A stretch of 40,249 nucleotides of DNA from Chloroflexota bacterium (GCA_021786385.1 JAJYNJ010000070.1:1-40249), one strand, 5' to 3'. Shown: positions 7,487-16,036, counted from the first letter of the stretch. Numbers and translations: made by a program. The notes: a model not told the origin generated them from the sequence alone.

Positions 7487-8746
7487 GTGACCATCCGCCG
7501 ACTCGGCCTGCTGCCGGTGGCCGCGGCACTGGCGCTCCTCGCCCTCTTCGCGGTCGACCCGTTCGCCCTGGCGGCGTCGCCGGCCCCGAGCGCGTCACCC
7601 ACAGCGGCCTCGGTGACCACGACGCTCGCCGCAGGGAGTGGGACCGCGGCCGGCGGCCCGGCCGCGCCCGTCACGCAGCCGCCCTGCCCGAACCCCGCGC
7701 CCACGCCGACCCCGAGCCTGCGGCCTGGAGAGACGCCGGGACCGACCCGTCACCCGAACCTCTGTCCGGCGCAGCCGAACGCCGCCGATCCGTTCAGCCT
7801 CCTCGCCTGGCTCTTCACCCCGATCTTCCAGGCGATCTTCCTGGTGCTCATCTTCTTCTACAACATCGTCGGCGACATCGGCATCGCGATCATCGTCGTC
7901 ACGCTGCTGATTCGGCTGCTCTTGGTGCCGGTCTACCGCGCGCAAATCGTCTCGCAGCGACGGATGCAGATGCTGCAGCCGGAGCTCAAGGCGATCGCGA
8001 CGAAGTACAAGGGGGATCGCCAGAAGATCAGCGAGGAGCAGATGCGGCTGTACAAGGAGCGCGGCGTCAACCCCGCGTCCGGGTGCCTGCCGACGGTGCT
8101 CACCATGGTCCTGCTCCTGCCGATGTACTCGGTCTTCTCGTCCGGGCTCACGGCGCCGAACATTAGCTCGATGCTCCGGGTCTTCGGTGTCCAGGTGGTG
8201 GATGTCACCTGCCAGGCCGCCGCGGCGACCGGTGGCCCATGCATCCAGCCGCATGTCTGGTGGCTGGGCGGCCTCGATGCCAGTCAGCCGGAAATCCTGT
8301 TCAAGATCCCCGTCATCGGCTTCGGGTTCAGCCTGCTCGCGCTGATCTCCGCCCTCCTGCAGTTGCTGCAGACACGGATGATGATGCCGAGCACCAGTGA
8401 CCCTCAGGCCCAGGCCCAGCAGCGGGCCTTCCTCCTGTTGCCCCTCTTGTCGCTCGTGTACGGCTCGTTCCTGCCGGCCGGGCTCTTCATCTACTGGATC
8501 GTCACCACGATCTTCTCCATCGTGCAGCAGTATCTGATTGCCGGCTGGGGATCACTCTTTCCCCTGTTCGGATGGACACCGGAGTTTGCCGCGCACCACG
8601 CGCCTCGTTTCGCCCCGCCACCGCCGAAGGCGGCGGCCGCGCCAGGCGACCCAGCGCCGCGCCGCGCCCCGAAAGACAGCGCGGCGGGGACGGTGCGACC
8701 GAACAGAGAGCGAGCCCGGACGAGCCGGCGAGGGAGGCGTCGATGA
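7487..8746 (+). CDS. yidC: Membrane protein insertase YidC/Oxa1 family
   Basis: YidC inserts membrane proteins with or without Sec. The product is 419 residues. An N-terminal hydrophobic signal-like segment (residues 8-30) leads into a Pro/Thr/Ala-rich exported linker (about 30-95), then the conserved Oxa1 core. The core shows LFTPIFQAIFLVLIFF, TLLIRLLLVPVYRAQI with the conserved membrane Arg, the cytoplasmic hairpin QRRMQMLQPELKAIATKYKGD, LPTVLTMVLLLPMYSVF, and further helices to about 350. The tail is basic and Pro/Ala-rich. There is no lipobox Cys. The start is GTG 7487 with AAGGGAG upstream. The stop overlaps jag (ATGA). Confidence 0.95.
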   Translation: MTIRRLGLLPVAAALALLALFAVDPFALAASPAPSASPTAASVTTTLAAGSGTAAGGPAAPVTQPPCPNPAPTPTPSLRPGETPGPTRHPNLCPAQPNAADPFSLLAWLFTPIFQAIFLVLIFFYNIVGDIGIAIIVVTLLIRLLLVPVYRAQIVSQRRMQMLQPELKAIATKYKGDRQKISEEQMRLYKERGVNPASGCLPTVLTMVLLLPMYSVFSSGLTAPNISSMLRVFGVQVVDVTCQAAAATGGPCIQPHVWWLGGLDASQPEILFKIPVIGFGFSLLALISALLQLLQTRMMMPSTSDPQAQAQQRAFLLLPLLSLVYGSFLPAGLFIYWIVTTIFSIVQQYLIAGWGSLFPLFGWTPEFAAHHAPRFAPPPPKAAAAPGDPAPRRAPKDSAAGTVRPNRERARTSRRGRRR

Positions 8747-9837
8747 GCAGCGCGTACCAGGAGTTCACCGGCAAGACCGTCGAGGAGGCCTTGCGTCAAG
8801 CGCGTGAGGCGTTCGGGGTCGCCGGGCTCGACGACCTGGACTTCGAGATCCTGACCCCCGGCAGCCGCGGCGTGCTGGGGATGGGGGCCGAGCCGGCGCG
8901 GGTGATCGCCGCCCCGCGGGCGGCGCTGGGCGGCGCCGCCCCACGGCGGGCGGCCGCCGAAGCGCAGCCGCTGCCGCCGCCCCCCGAGCGGCCGCCCCGC
9001 GAAGAGCGAGGTTTCGGAGAACGCGGGCGCACGCCGTTCGGCGCGCGCGAGCGGGCGCGCCACGAATCGGTCACCCGCGAGGTGCCCGCCCGCGAGGTGC
9101 CCGGGGCCGAGCCGCGGGCGGGCACTCATGCGGAGTCCCATCCGGCAGATCGCCACGAACGCCCGGCGCGGCAGGCGCCCGACCGTTCGGTGCGCGGTGC
9201 CCGGGGCGCACGGGGTGAGCGGCCCGAGCGCAGGGGCGAACGCACTCCCGACCGGCGCCCCGGATACGAGCAGCGCGGCCCCGCGACGCTGACCGAAGGG
9301 GAGCGCGCGGAGGTGGCCGCAGCGCGCTCGCTCAGCGTCGAACGCGAGGAGTTGCAGGCCGCAGAGGCCAGCCCCGAGGCGCTCGAGGCCGGGCGGGAGA
9401 TCCTCCAGACGATCCTCGGCCACCTCGGCTTCGACGTGCGGGTGACCGTGCATACGGGCGATACCGCGAAGCTCGACGTGACCGGCGAAGGGGTGGAGAA
9501 GGAAGCGCTGGGCGCTCTCATCGGCCGCAAGGGCGAGCGGCTCTCGGCGCTGCAGCACCTGGTGAACCTGTTGCTCTCCCGCCGCATGGGCGAGTGGACG
9601 CGCGTGCTGGTCGACGTGGAGGACTATCGTGGGCGCCGCGAACGCCAGCTGCGCGAGATCGCGAACCGCGCCGCCGACCGCGTCGAGGAGACCGGCAAGA
9701 TGCTGCAACTCGAACCGATGCCGGCGCTCGAGCGGCGCTGGGTGCATCTGGCGCTCCGCGACCGGCCCGGGGTGACGACCCAGTCGATCGGGGAGGAGCC
9801 GAACCGGCGGGTGGTGGTGATCCGGCGCGAGGCGTAG
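8743..9837 (+). CDS. khpB: KH/R3H RNA-binding protein KhpB (Jag/SpoIIIJ-associated)
   Basis: KhpB/Jag is an RNA-binding protein linked to cell-division and envelope regulation in Gram-positive bacteria, normally encoded directly after yidC. The 364-residue product begins with the Jag_N domain (residues ~1-50: EFTGKTVEEALRQAREAFG...GSRGVLGMGAEPARV). An unusually long Arg/Pro/Glu-rich low-complexity linker follows (about 55-195). The KH domain has GRKGERLSALQHLVNLLLSR, and an R3H region ends the protein (VEETGKMLQLEPMPALERRWVH). The ATG at 8743 overlaps the yidC stop. The linker makes this protein roughly 100 or more residues longer than many homologues. The stop codon lies within a 16-base tandem repeat. 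Confidence 0.94.
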   Translation: MSSAYQEFTGKTVEEALRQAREAFGVAGLDDLDFEILTPGSRGVLGMGAEPARVIAAPRAALGGAAPRRAAAEAQPLPPPPERPPREERGFGERGRTPFGARERARHESVTREVPAREVPGAEPRAGTHAESHPADRHERPARQAPDRSVRGARGARGERPERRGERTPDRRPGYEQRGPATLTEGERAEVAAARSLSVEREELQAAEASPEALEAGREILQTILGHLGFDVRVTVHTGDTAKLDVTGEGVEKEALGALIGRKGERLSALQHLVNLLLSRRMGEWTRVLVDVEDYRGRRERQLREIANRAADRVEETGKMLQLEPMPALERRWVHLALRDRPGVTTQSIGEEPNRRVVVIRREA

Positions 9838-9869
9838 CGGGCGCGAGGCGTAGCGGGCGCGAGGCAGCG
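9824..9869. repeat. 16-base tandem repeat spanning the khpB stop
   Basis: GGCGCGAGGCGTAGCG occurs at 9824-9839 and 9840-9855, followed by a partial copy from 9856. The first unit contains the khpB stop codon (TAG 9835-9837), so the duplication repeats the gene's last codons after its end. A second short tandem (CGCGCGGAACCGG) follows at about 9893-9920. Confidence 0.85.
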
Positions 9870-10038
9870 GCGCGCCCTCGCAGGGTCACGCGCGCGCGGA
9901 ACCGGCACGCGCGGAACCGGCCAGTGTCGCGGTGCGTCTTCGTGGCATGCCGGATGCGGCCCCGTACGAACGTGGCACACCGCGCGGACCAACGTGTCTC
10001 CGCCGCGGCATGGCAGAGCCGCGTAGGATACCCGCACC

Positions 10039-11910
10039 ATGACCGCAGAAACTCTCGACGTCGGGCTGGCCCGGCCGCTGGCCTGGCGCCGCGCGCTCAC
10101 GGGATTCGGGATCACCCTGCTCGTCAGCGCCGCAGCCGTGGCGGGCTTCGCGCTCGGATATCAGCAGGCGTTCGCCGGGCGCGCCATCCCCGGTGTCACC
10201 GTCGGCGGGGTGGCCATCGGCGGTCTGGACCGGGCTGCGGCGGCGGCCCGGCTGCGCGCCGACCTCCCGGACGTCGCGCGCGGTGCGCTGATCGTGCGGG
10301 GGCCGGGGGGCGATCACGCGATCCCGTTCGCGTCGCTCAGCCGGACGTACGACTACGCCGGCATGCTCGACACGGCGTTCGCCGTTGGCCACGACGGCGA
10401 CCTCCCGATCCGCTTGGCCGAGGATCTGCGCGCGCTCGTCCGCGGGGCGTCGGTGGATCCCCGCGTCACGTACGACCATGCGGCCCTGCAGGCCGCGCTC
10501 GGTGCCGTCACCGGTAGCTGGGACGCCGCGGCGGTCGACGCGTCGGTGGTCCTCGGGGCGAACGGCCAGTTCGTCCTGAACCCGGCCGCCGGGGGCGCCG
10601 CCGTCGACCGCGCCGCCGCTCTCACCGCCGCCGATCGGGCGCTCTCGTTGCCCGTAGCCGGCAACGCGGTGGTCGAGCTGGCGACCCGGCCCGTCGCACC
10701 CACGGTCACAACGGCGCAGGCCGCCGCGGCGCTGCAGGCGGCAGAACAGATGACGAGACAGCCGCTGACACTGCGCGCTGCCGGCGACCCCGCGTTCTCG
10801 GCCACGATCAGCCCGGCGGCGCTGCGCGCGTGGGTCGCGTTCGGCGCCACGCCCGGCGGCGGATACGGCCCTACTGTGGTGACCGACGCGGCGCGTGCCG
10901 CCCTGGCGAAGCTGGCGCCGAAGATCGCGCGTGCCCCGCGCGACGCCACATATCTCGTTGGCGACGGCAAGGTGATCGGCGTGTTGGCGAGCCGAGATGG
11001 TACGCAGCTCGACGTGGACGCCAGCCTGCAGGCGATTGCCAACGCGCTCGCCACCCAGGCGAGCGACGGCCCGCCCCCGACGGTGCAGCTGGCGGTCACC
11101 AGCGTCCCGCCGGCGCTGAACACCGCGGCGGCCCAGCAGACCGCGCCGTTGATGACCCTCGTCGGCAGTTGGACCACACACTTCACGCCGGGCATCTCGA
11201 ACTACTGGGGCCGCAATATCAGCATCCCGGCCGCGAAGCTCGACGGGTATGTCGTGCTGCCTGGGGCCTGGTTCGACTTCTGGCAGGCGGTCGGCGTGCC
11301 CACCGCGGACCAGGGGTACGGGCCCGGCGGGGCGATCATCAACGGGCACACGGAGGAGACCGGGGCGATCGCCGGCGGTATCTGCAGCACGTCGACCACG
11401 CTCTTCAACGCCGCGCTGCGGGCCGGATACCAGATCGGTGAACGCGCCAACCACTACTACTACATCTCGCGCTACCCGGTGGGGCTCGACGCGACGGTCG
11501 CCATGGGGACGGGTTGGGAACAGGACATGACGTGGCGTAACGACACCGCATATCCTGTCCTGATCCACGCGATCAACGGTCCCGGGAGCGTGACGTTCCA
11601 GCTGTTCAGCGTCGACCCACATCGCACGGTGACGCTCTCGACGCCGATCATCAAGAACTACACGCGTGCGACCACCAGCTACGAGTACGTGACCACGCTC
11701 CCCCCGGGGCAGGAGAACCAGGTCGAGTACGCGTCAGATGGCTTCGATGCATGGGTGACGCGCACGGTACGGGACGCGACCGGCGCCATCATCCACCAGG
11801 AGACGTTCTACTCGCACTACGCGACCGTGAACGGCCTGATCCAGATCGGCGTTGCGAAGACCCCGTCGCCGAGCCCGAGTCCGTCGCCGAGCCCCTCGCC
11901 CAGGCCCTGA
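10039..11910 (+). CDS. VanW-family envelope protein with putative peptidoglycan-binding repeats
   Basis: The 623-residue product has one N-terminal membrane helix (residues ~22-45) followed by a large exported part. The segment GRAIPGVTVGGVAIGGLDRAAAAARL and the repeats after it resemble the putative peptidoglycan-binding domain (PG_binding_4) that precedes VanW. The VanW domain (about 387-520) is clear: FDFWQAVGVPTADQGYGPGGAII, GAIAGGICSTSTTLFNAALRAGY, ERANHYYYISRYPVGLDATV. The C-terminus ends in a Ser-Pro repeat (PSPSPSPSPS). VanW proteins were first seen in some vancomycin-resistance clusters, but their biochemical role is not established; no other van genes are present, so a resistance role should not be assumed. 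The start ATG 10039 has no strong Shine-Dalgarno. Confidence 0.88.
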   Translation: MTAETLDVGLARPLAWRRALTGFGITLLVSAAAVAGFALGYQQAFAGRAIPGVTVGGVAIGGLDRAAAAARLRADLPDVARGALIVRGPGGDHAIPFASLSRTYDYAGMLDTAFAVGHDGDLPIRLAEDLRALVRGASVDPRVTYDHAALQAALGAVTGSWDAAAVDASVVLGANGQFVLNPAAGGAAVDRAAALTAADRALSLPVAGNAVVELATRPVAPTVTTAQAAAALQAAEQMTRQPLTLRAAGDPAFSATISPAALRAWVAFGATPGGGYGPTVVTDAARAALAKLAPKIARAPRDATYLVGDGKVIGVLASRDGTQLDVDASLQAIANALATQASDGPPPTVQLAVTSVPPALNTAAAQQTAPLMTLVGSWTTHFTPGISNYWGRNISIPAAKLDGYVVLPGAWFDFWQAVGVPTADQGYGPGGAIINGHTEETGAIAGGICSTSTTLFNAALRAGYQIGERANHYYYISRYPVGLDATVAMGTGWEQDMTWRNDTAYPVLIHAINGPGSVTFQLFSVDPHRTVTLSTPIIKNYTRATTSYEYVTTLPPGQENQVEYASDGFDAWVTRTVRDATGAIIHQETFYSHYATVNGLIQIGVAKTPSPSPSPSPSPSPRP

Positions 11911-11968
11911 ACCGCGCTCAAGCGAGGTGGCCCGGGGGCTCTTCCCGCGCACGTGCCCATACGGACGG

Positions 11969-12002
11969 CCGAAGGCGGCCACTGCTGTGCGGCCGCCTTC
12001 GG
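11969..12002. terminator. Bidirectional terminator-like hairpin
   Basis: CCGAAGGCGGCC (11969-11980) and GGCCGCCTTCGG (11991-12002) are perfect 12-base arms around a 10-base loop. It sits in the convergent spacer between the VanW gene (plus) and the phosphoesterase gene (minus), 58 nt past the former stop. There is no clear T-run on either side, so factor-independent termination is plausible but not certain. Confidence 0.65.
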
Positions 12003-12064
12003 GGGCTCGCGGACGGGTGCCACTGCGCGGCCGCTCGCCTGGCCACGGGCGAGCGCGGCCGGGG

Positions 12065-13183
12065 TCAGGGGGCCAGGTAGCCGAGGAGCGAGTGGACCTG
12101 CGCGTCGTCAGAGGCGTTGCCCAGGTAGCCCAGGTTCCAGGCCTGCTCGATCGTCTTCAGCAGGGAGTAGTGGTTGAAGTCCTCGTAGCCCTTGAAGTGG
12201 CGACGTCCGTGGGTGGTCACCACCACCGCGGGGATGAGGCCGCCGCCGTACACCCCGCCGGCCCAAGTGTTGCCGTCCGGGGTGACTCCATCGGACTTCA
12301 GGAACCTGTATCCGGGCGGCAGGATCGGCGAGTCGCAGCAGCCGGCCGCCGACGCCCACCCGTCGGTCGCCGTGTTGCCCGTGTAGTCGTTCTCGTCGGT
12401 CAGGATGAAGATGGCGCTGTTCCCGGTCCACGCGCTCGAGGTCATGATCGCGCGGACGGTCTTCTTGACGAACGCGTCAGCTTTCTGCTTGAGCGCCGCA
12501 TCGTGCGCATCGTCGTTTGCGCTGCCGTACGGGCAGGGCGCCTCGGGGAACCCTGCCACGGCGGAGTAGACCCCGCCGTGCATGTCGTTGCACTGATCAG
12601 GCGTGATCCAGACGAAGTCCGCGACTTTGTTGTGCGCGAGGTCGGAGGCAAGGCTCGAGTACGGCTTGATGTTGGCGAGCCGCCGCGGGCTGTTCCGGAT
12701 GTCGGTGAAGAGCACGAACGGGTTGTGCTTGCTCGCGTAGAGCCCGCCGTTCGCCGAGTCGCCCAGGTAGCCCACGGACGGCATGGCCTCCATGTACGCC
12801 GCCCAACTCTTGTGGTGGGCCTCCAGCTGGTCGACGAGGTTGGTGTGGTCGTAGCGGTTGGCGGGGTTGTCGTCGTTGACGAACCAGTTGCTGCCGCTGA
12901 TGGCCGCCACGTAGTTGGGCTCGCTCGGGTGCGTCACGCCGTAGTAGCGCTCGGCGACCGCGAACTCGTTGGCGAGGGCGTTGATATACGGGGCGTTCGG
13001 ATCGCCCAGCACGCTCGATCGAGAGTGGTTCTCGAGCATGATCACGAAGATGTGCTTCGGGCTCGCGCTCGTGCTGTTCGCGTTGGCAATGGACGACTGC
13101 GCGGCCGGCGACACGAGCGCAGCGAGCAGCGCGATCGACGCGCCCAGGCGCAACCACCTGGCACGGGGGACGACTCGGACCAC
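12065..13183 (-). CDS. Secreted phosphoesterase-family protein (acid phosphatase / phospholipase C-like)
   Basis: The 372-residue product has a signal peptide (basic start, hydrophobic stretch about 11-28, small residues up to ~35), then a phosphoesterase-family (alkaline-phosphatase-fold) catalytic domain. Visible family motifs are IFVIMLENHSRSSVLG near the start of the mature protein, HPSEPNYVAAISG, ADFVWITPDQCNDMHGG and the metal-site-like ILTDENDYTGN. Substrate cannot be told from sequence; phosphate monoester or phospholipid hydrolysis outside the cell is likely. The start is GTG 13183 with GGAGG seven bases upstream. It stands alone after ssrA, behind the ssrA terminator. Confidence 0.87.
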   Translation of the reverse strand: MVRVVPRARWLRLGASIALLAALVSPAAQSSIANANSTSASPKHIFVIMLENHSRSSVLGDPNAPYINALANEFAVAERYYGVTHPSEPNYVAAISGSNWFVNDDNPANRYDHTNLVDQLEAHHKSWAAYMEAMPSVGYLGDSANGGLYASKHNPFVLFTDIRNSPRRLANIKPYSSLASDLAHNKVADFVWITPDQCNDMHGGVYSAVAGFPEAPCPYGSANDDAHDAALKQKADAFVKKTVRAIMTSSAWTGNSAIFILTDENDYTGNTATDGWASAAGCCDSPILPPGYRFLKSDGVTPDGNTWAGGVYGGGLIPAVVVTTHGRRHFKGYEDFNHYSLLKTIEQAWNLGYLGNASDDAQVHSLLGYLAP

Positions 13184-13403
13184 GGCTCAACCTCCAGGGG
13201 CGACGCGACCATGAGCCACGGCCGGCGCCCATCCGTGAGGCACGCCAGCGGCGCGACCTCGCGGGCGAACGCATGCCGGCTCGTCTGGGTGGGGAGTGTG
13301 CGACACGCGCCGGGGTCCCCGCAAGCCCCGTGCGGCGGGCCGCGTCACCGGGGTCTGCGCGGATCAGGTCGGCGGTCGATCGCGACGCCCTTCGGCAGGG
13401 CAC

Positions 13404-13438
13404 AAAACGACGGCGACCAGCTGGGCGGATCGCCGTCG
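13404..13438 (-). terminator. Rho-independent terminator of ssrA
   Basis: On the minus strand CGACGGCGA and TCGCCGTCG form perfect 9-base arms (13430-13438 and 13408-13416), followed directly by UUUU (13404-13407). It begins 12 bases past the CCA end of the tmRNA. Confidence 0.85.
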
Positions 13439-13449
13439 CGGACGAGTGC

Positions 13450-13819
13450 TGGTGGAGATGGGGGAGGGTCGAACTCCCCGTCCAGAACCGTCGGCCAGGG
13501 ACCACTACGAGCGTGTCCGATGCTTTGTCGTCGACCGCCCGGTCCGCCATCGGCAGCGTCCCGAACGGTCCAGTCACGTCCCCTCGCGGGCTTGAGCTCC
13601 GGCTACGTGACGCTCGCCAGAGCCGCATCCCCGCTGCATGACGCTTCCACAGCCCACGGGGACGAGGCTGCTTCCACGCTCACCCTACCGCCTAAGCGGC
13701 GAGGGCGAGAGCAGGCTGGCGGTTGCCAGTTACTTCGTTTGCCGCCTGTTTAACGAGGCCAGACGGCACCTCGGCTCGCGTTCCCTGGGGCTCGGGCCCT
13801 GTCGAAACCACGCATCCCC
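13450..13819 (-). ncRNA. ssrA: tmRNA (transfer-messenger RNA)
   Basis: tmRNA rescues stalled ribosomes with SmpB and adds a degradation tag. The 5' end GGGGATGCG..TTTCGACAGG (from 13819) and the 3' end TTCGACCCTCCCCCATCTCC followed by ACCA (13450) pair as a 7-bp acceptor stem (one G-U) with an encoded CCA. The tag reading frame starts at GCA 13742 and ends at TAG 13692, encoding ANEVTGNRQPALALAA. The terminal ALAA is the standard protease-recognised end. The length of 370 nt is normal for a one-piece tmRNA. It lies just downstream of smpB and is followed by a strong terminator. Confidence 0.97.
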
Positions 13820-13822
13820 ATA

Positions 13823-13874
13823 CCGAACTTCCGTTCGGATCTCGTATTCTAGCCGATGCCGGCGCCGATTCCAA
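13823..13874 (-). promoter_or_regulatory. ssrA promoter and leader hairpin
   Basis: Minus-strand TTGGAA (-35, 13869-13874) and TAGAAT (-10, 13846-13851) are 17 bases apart, overlapping the intergenic space after the smpB stop (13879). The start would be near 13839. A leader of about 20 nt contains a perfect 6-bp hairpin CCGAAC-GGAA-GTTCGG (13823-13838) right before the mature 5' end at 13819, where RNase P would cut. So ssrA can be transcribed separately from smpB. Confidence 0.7.
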
Positions 13875-13878
13875 CCCC

Positions 13879-14343
13879 CTACCGACCGCGATCGCTGTCC
13901 GCGAGCTCGCGCGCGAGGTCGCGCCGGGCATCGCGCTCCGCGATCTCGCGCCGTCGGTCGTGCTGCTGCTTGCCGCGCGCCAGGCCGAGCTCCACCTTGG
14001 CCAACCCCCGGTCGCTGATATAGACGCGCAGCGGCACGAGCGTGAGTCCCTTCCTGGTGGTACGTCCCAGTAGCTCGTCGATCTGGTCGTGGTGCAGCAA
14101 GAGCTTGCGGGTCCGCCTCGCCTCGTGGTTGAAGCGGTTGCCGCCTTCGTACGGGGCGATATGGGCGCCGACCAGCCAGGCCTCCCCATGCTCGATGCGG
14201 GCATAGGCGTCCTGCAGGTTGATCTTCCCGGCGCGCACGCTCTTGATCTCCGTCCCGGTCAGCACGACGCCCGCCTCGACCGTCTCCTCGATCGAGTACT
14301 CGTGGCGCGCTTTTCGGTTGACGGTGACCGTGTGCTCGGGCAT
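13879..14343 (-). CDS. smpB: SsrA-binding protein SmpB
   Basis: SmpB binds tmRNA and brings it to stalled ribosomes. The 154-residue product has the family core: RKARHEYSIEETVEAGVVLTGTEIKSVR, INLQDAYARI, ARRTRKLLLHHDQIDEL, LTLVPLRVYISDRGLAKVELGLARGK, and the basic C-terminal tail (HDRRREIAERDARRDLARE). ATG 14343 is preceded by AGGAG. It is 60 nt upstream of the mature tmRNA on the same strand, so partner genes lie side by side. Confidence 0.97.
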   Translation of the reverse strand: MPEHTVTVNRKARHEYSIEETVEAGVVLTGTEIKSVRAGKINLQDAYARIEHGEAWLVGAHIAPYEGGNRFNHEARRTRKLLLHHDQIDELLGRTTRKGLTLVPLRVYISDRGLAKVELGLARGKQQHDRRREIAERDARRDLARELADSDRGR

Positions 14344-14487
14344 CTGAGACTCCTGCGGCCGGCGTCCCGACCGACGCCGACGGGAGACAGCATAGGGCGA
14401 CGGCGAGACGAGATCGGAGCGGGGGCGGCCGAAGGCGCCGGCAGGCGCCACGGCGGCACAGAGAGGACAGCCAAGGCGCCGAACGCA

Positions 14488-14518
14488 CGAACGCCGGCCC
14501 ACGATGGGCCGGCGTTCG
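14488..14518. terminator. Strong hairpin between ctpA and smpB
   Basis: CGAACGCCGGCCCA and TGGGCCGGCGTTCG are perfect 14-base arms around a 3-base loop. The hairpin follows the ctpA stop by 75 nt in the direction of transcription and precedes smpB by 145 nt. There is no T-run, so it may act as a weak terminator or as an mRNA 3'-end stabiliser. The rest of the 250-nt ctpA-smpB spacer holds nothing else I can support. Confidence 0.7.
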
Positions 14519-14593
14519 TCTGCGTACCAACCGGCGGGACTAGGCCGAAACCTCCCGCGGGGTGGTGCAGCGTTGACGATCTATCACTGCACA

Positions 14594-16036
14594 TCACCTC
14601 CTTTCGTTGGCACGCATGGTAGCGGCTGCAGCGGGCGAAGACAAGCGCCCCGTCGAGCGGTGCCCCGTGACGCTCTGGTCGTTGAGCCACTGCACCGCCC
14701 GATCCAGTGCTGGATCGGAGCCAGGCGGCGCGTTGGGTGACGGCTCGACCACCACGTTCGGTGTCAGTCCGTGGCCGTTGATCCAACGCTGCGACGGTGT
14801 CAGCCAGCGGGCGACGGTGAGGCGGAACCCACCCATGTCGCGGCCAAGCAGTTGCCACTCCTGCACGGTCCCCTTGCCGAACGTGGTGGTGCCGATGAGC
14901 GTGGCGCGGCCGGTGTCCTGCAGTGCGCCAGCCAGGATCTCCGACGCGCTGGCCGTCCCCTTGTCGACCAGCACCGCCACCGGCAGGCCGCGGTCGGTGG
15001 CGATTCCGCCGGGCTCGGCGCTGAACGGGCGGCGCGATCCGTCCGCGAGCTGTTCCCAATAGATCGGACCGTTGCCGATGAACTGGCTCGCGATCGTGCG
15101 GGCCTGGTCGACGAACCCGCCCGGGTTCTCCCGGAGGTCGAGGACGATGCCGCGGACACCGTCGGCCAGCAGCGCGTGCAGCTGCGCGGTGAAGTCGGCG
15201 GCGGCCCCGGAGCCAAAGCTCGCGATGCGGATGTAGCCGATCGTGCCGTTGGCGAGCCGGTGGCTGGTGACGTCGACCTGCGTGATGATCGCGCGCGTGA
15301 CGTGCAGCTCGAAGGGGGCGCCCGCGCCCCGCGCGATCCGCAGCGTCACCTGTGTGCCACGCGGGCCGCGCACCAGGCCGACGACCTGATCGATGGTGCG
15401 CCCCATCAGGCTGCGGCCGTCGACGGCGAGGATCGCGTCGCCGGAGCGGACGCCGACCCGCTCGGCGGGCGATCCGGGGACCGTGCCGGTGACGACGACG
15501 TGGCAGCTCGCGCCGACTGGCGTGCAGCCCTCGGCTCCCGCCGCATTCCGGGTCGTGATGAACGCGCCGATCCCCTCGAACTGGCCCACGAGGCTGGTCA
15601 GCGAGGCGCGGTACGCCTCACCGGTCATGTACGACGAAAACGGGTCGCCGAGCGCCCGGAACATGCCGTCGATAGCGCCCTCGACGATCGCGTGGCGGTC
15701 GACCGGCGGCCCCGCGTAGCGCAACTCGATCGAGTCGAAGGCGTCCCAAAACGGCTGGAGGTCGGCGGCGAGGCGCTGCGGCGTCCCGTCGGTCAGGACA
15801 GTCTGCCGGCCGAGCATGAAGCCGCCGGCGAAGAGGGCGCTGCCGCCGATGATTGCCGCGCCGAACGCGGCGATCCAGGTGGCGGCGCGGCGTTGCCCCG
15901 ACCCTCGGCGACGGTCGGGGCCGTCCCCGGGACCCGTAGCTGGGCCCGTGCCAGGAACCGAGCCCGGGTCGGGGTGCGAGCCCGCGGCAGGACCTGTCGC
16001 CGGGGCGATGTCAGGCGGCCGGAGTGGAATCTGCAT
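14594..16036 (-). CDS. ctpA: Carboxy-terminal processing protease (S41 family, CtpA-like)
   Basis: This is a membrane-anchored PDZ serine protease acting outside the membrane, with a Ser-Lys dyad. The product has 480 residues. A Pro/Gly-rich cytoplasmic start (1-45) leads to one membrane helix (about 52-76), then the family N-domain with DPFSSYMTGEAY near 131-142. A PDZ domain spans about 150-245 (GIGAFI, SPAERVGVRSGDAILAVDG). The protease core has GYIRIASF, GIVLDLRENPGGFVDQA, VDKGTASASEILAGAL and FGKGTVQ. By alignment to the E. coli Prc dyad the catalytic residues are Ser363 and Lys388. The start ATG 16036 is the only reasonable one but has a weak Shine-Dalgarno. It follows ftsX, as in several Gram-positive lineages where ftsEX and a ctp gene are neighbours. 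Confidence 0.94.
   Translation of the reverse strand: MQIPLRPPDIAPATGPAAGSHPDPGSVPGTGPATGPGDGPDRRRGSGQRRAATWIAAFGAAIIGGSALFAGGFMLGRQTVLTDGTPQRLAADLQPFWDAFDSIELRYAGPPVDRHAIVEGAIDGMFRALGDPFSSYMTGEAYRASLTSLVGQFEGIGAFITTRNAAGAEGCTPVGASCHVVVTGTVPGSPAERVGVRSGDAILAVDGRSLMGRTIDQVVGLVRGPRGTQVTLRIARGAGAPFELHVTRAIITQVDVTSHRLANGTIGYIRIASFGSGAAADFTAQLHALLADGVRGIVLDLRENPGGFVDQARTIASQFIGNGPIYWEQLADGSRRPFSAEPGGIATDRGLPVAVLVDKGTASASEILAGALQDTGRATLIGTTTFGKGTVQEWQLLGRDMGGFRLTVARWLTPSQRWINGHGLTPNVVVEPSPNAPPGSDPALDRAVQWLNDQSVTGHRSTGRLSSPAAAATMRANERR

Noticed and set aside
9886-11622. A 578-codon minus-strand frame opposite the VanW gene
   Set aside because: Arg/Gly/His-rich antisense product without family motifs; the plus-strand VanW frame explains the region.
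10039-11910. Vancomycin resistance cluster suggested by the VanW domain
   Set aside because: No vanH, vanA/B, vanX or two-component genes nearby; VanW-domain proteins are common in organisms without such resistance.
13692-14204. A minus-strand frame ending in the tmRNA tag sequence
   Set aside because: Its 3' end is only the tag reading frame of tmRNA, and the rest is an out-of-frame reading of smpB.
14259-14596. A frame starting at the ATG overlapping the ctpA stop
   Set aside because: The Shine-Dalgarno is only two bases from this ATG, the product is low-complexity and its end overlaps smpB in another frame.
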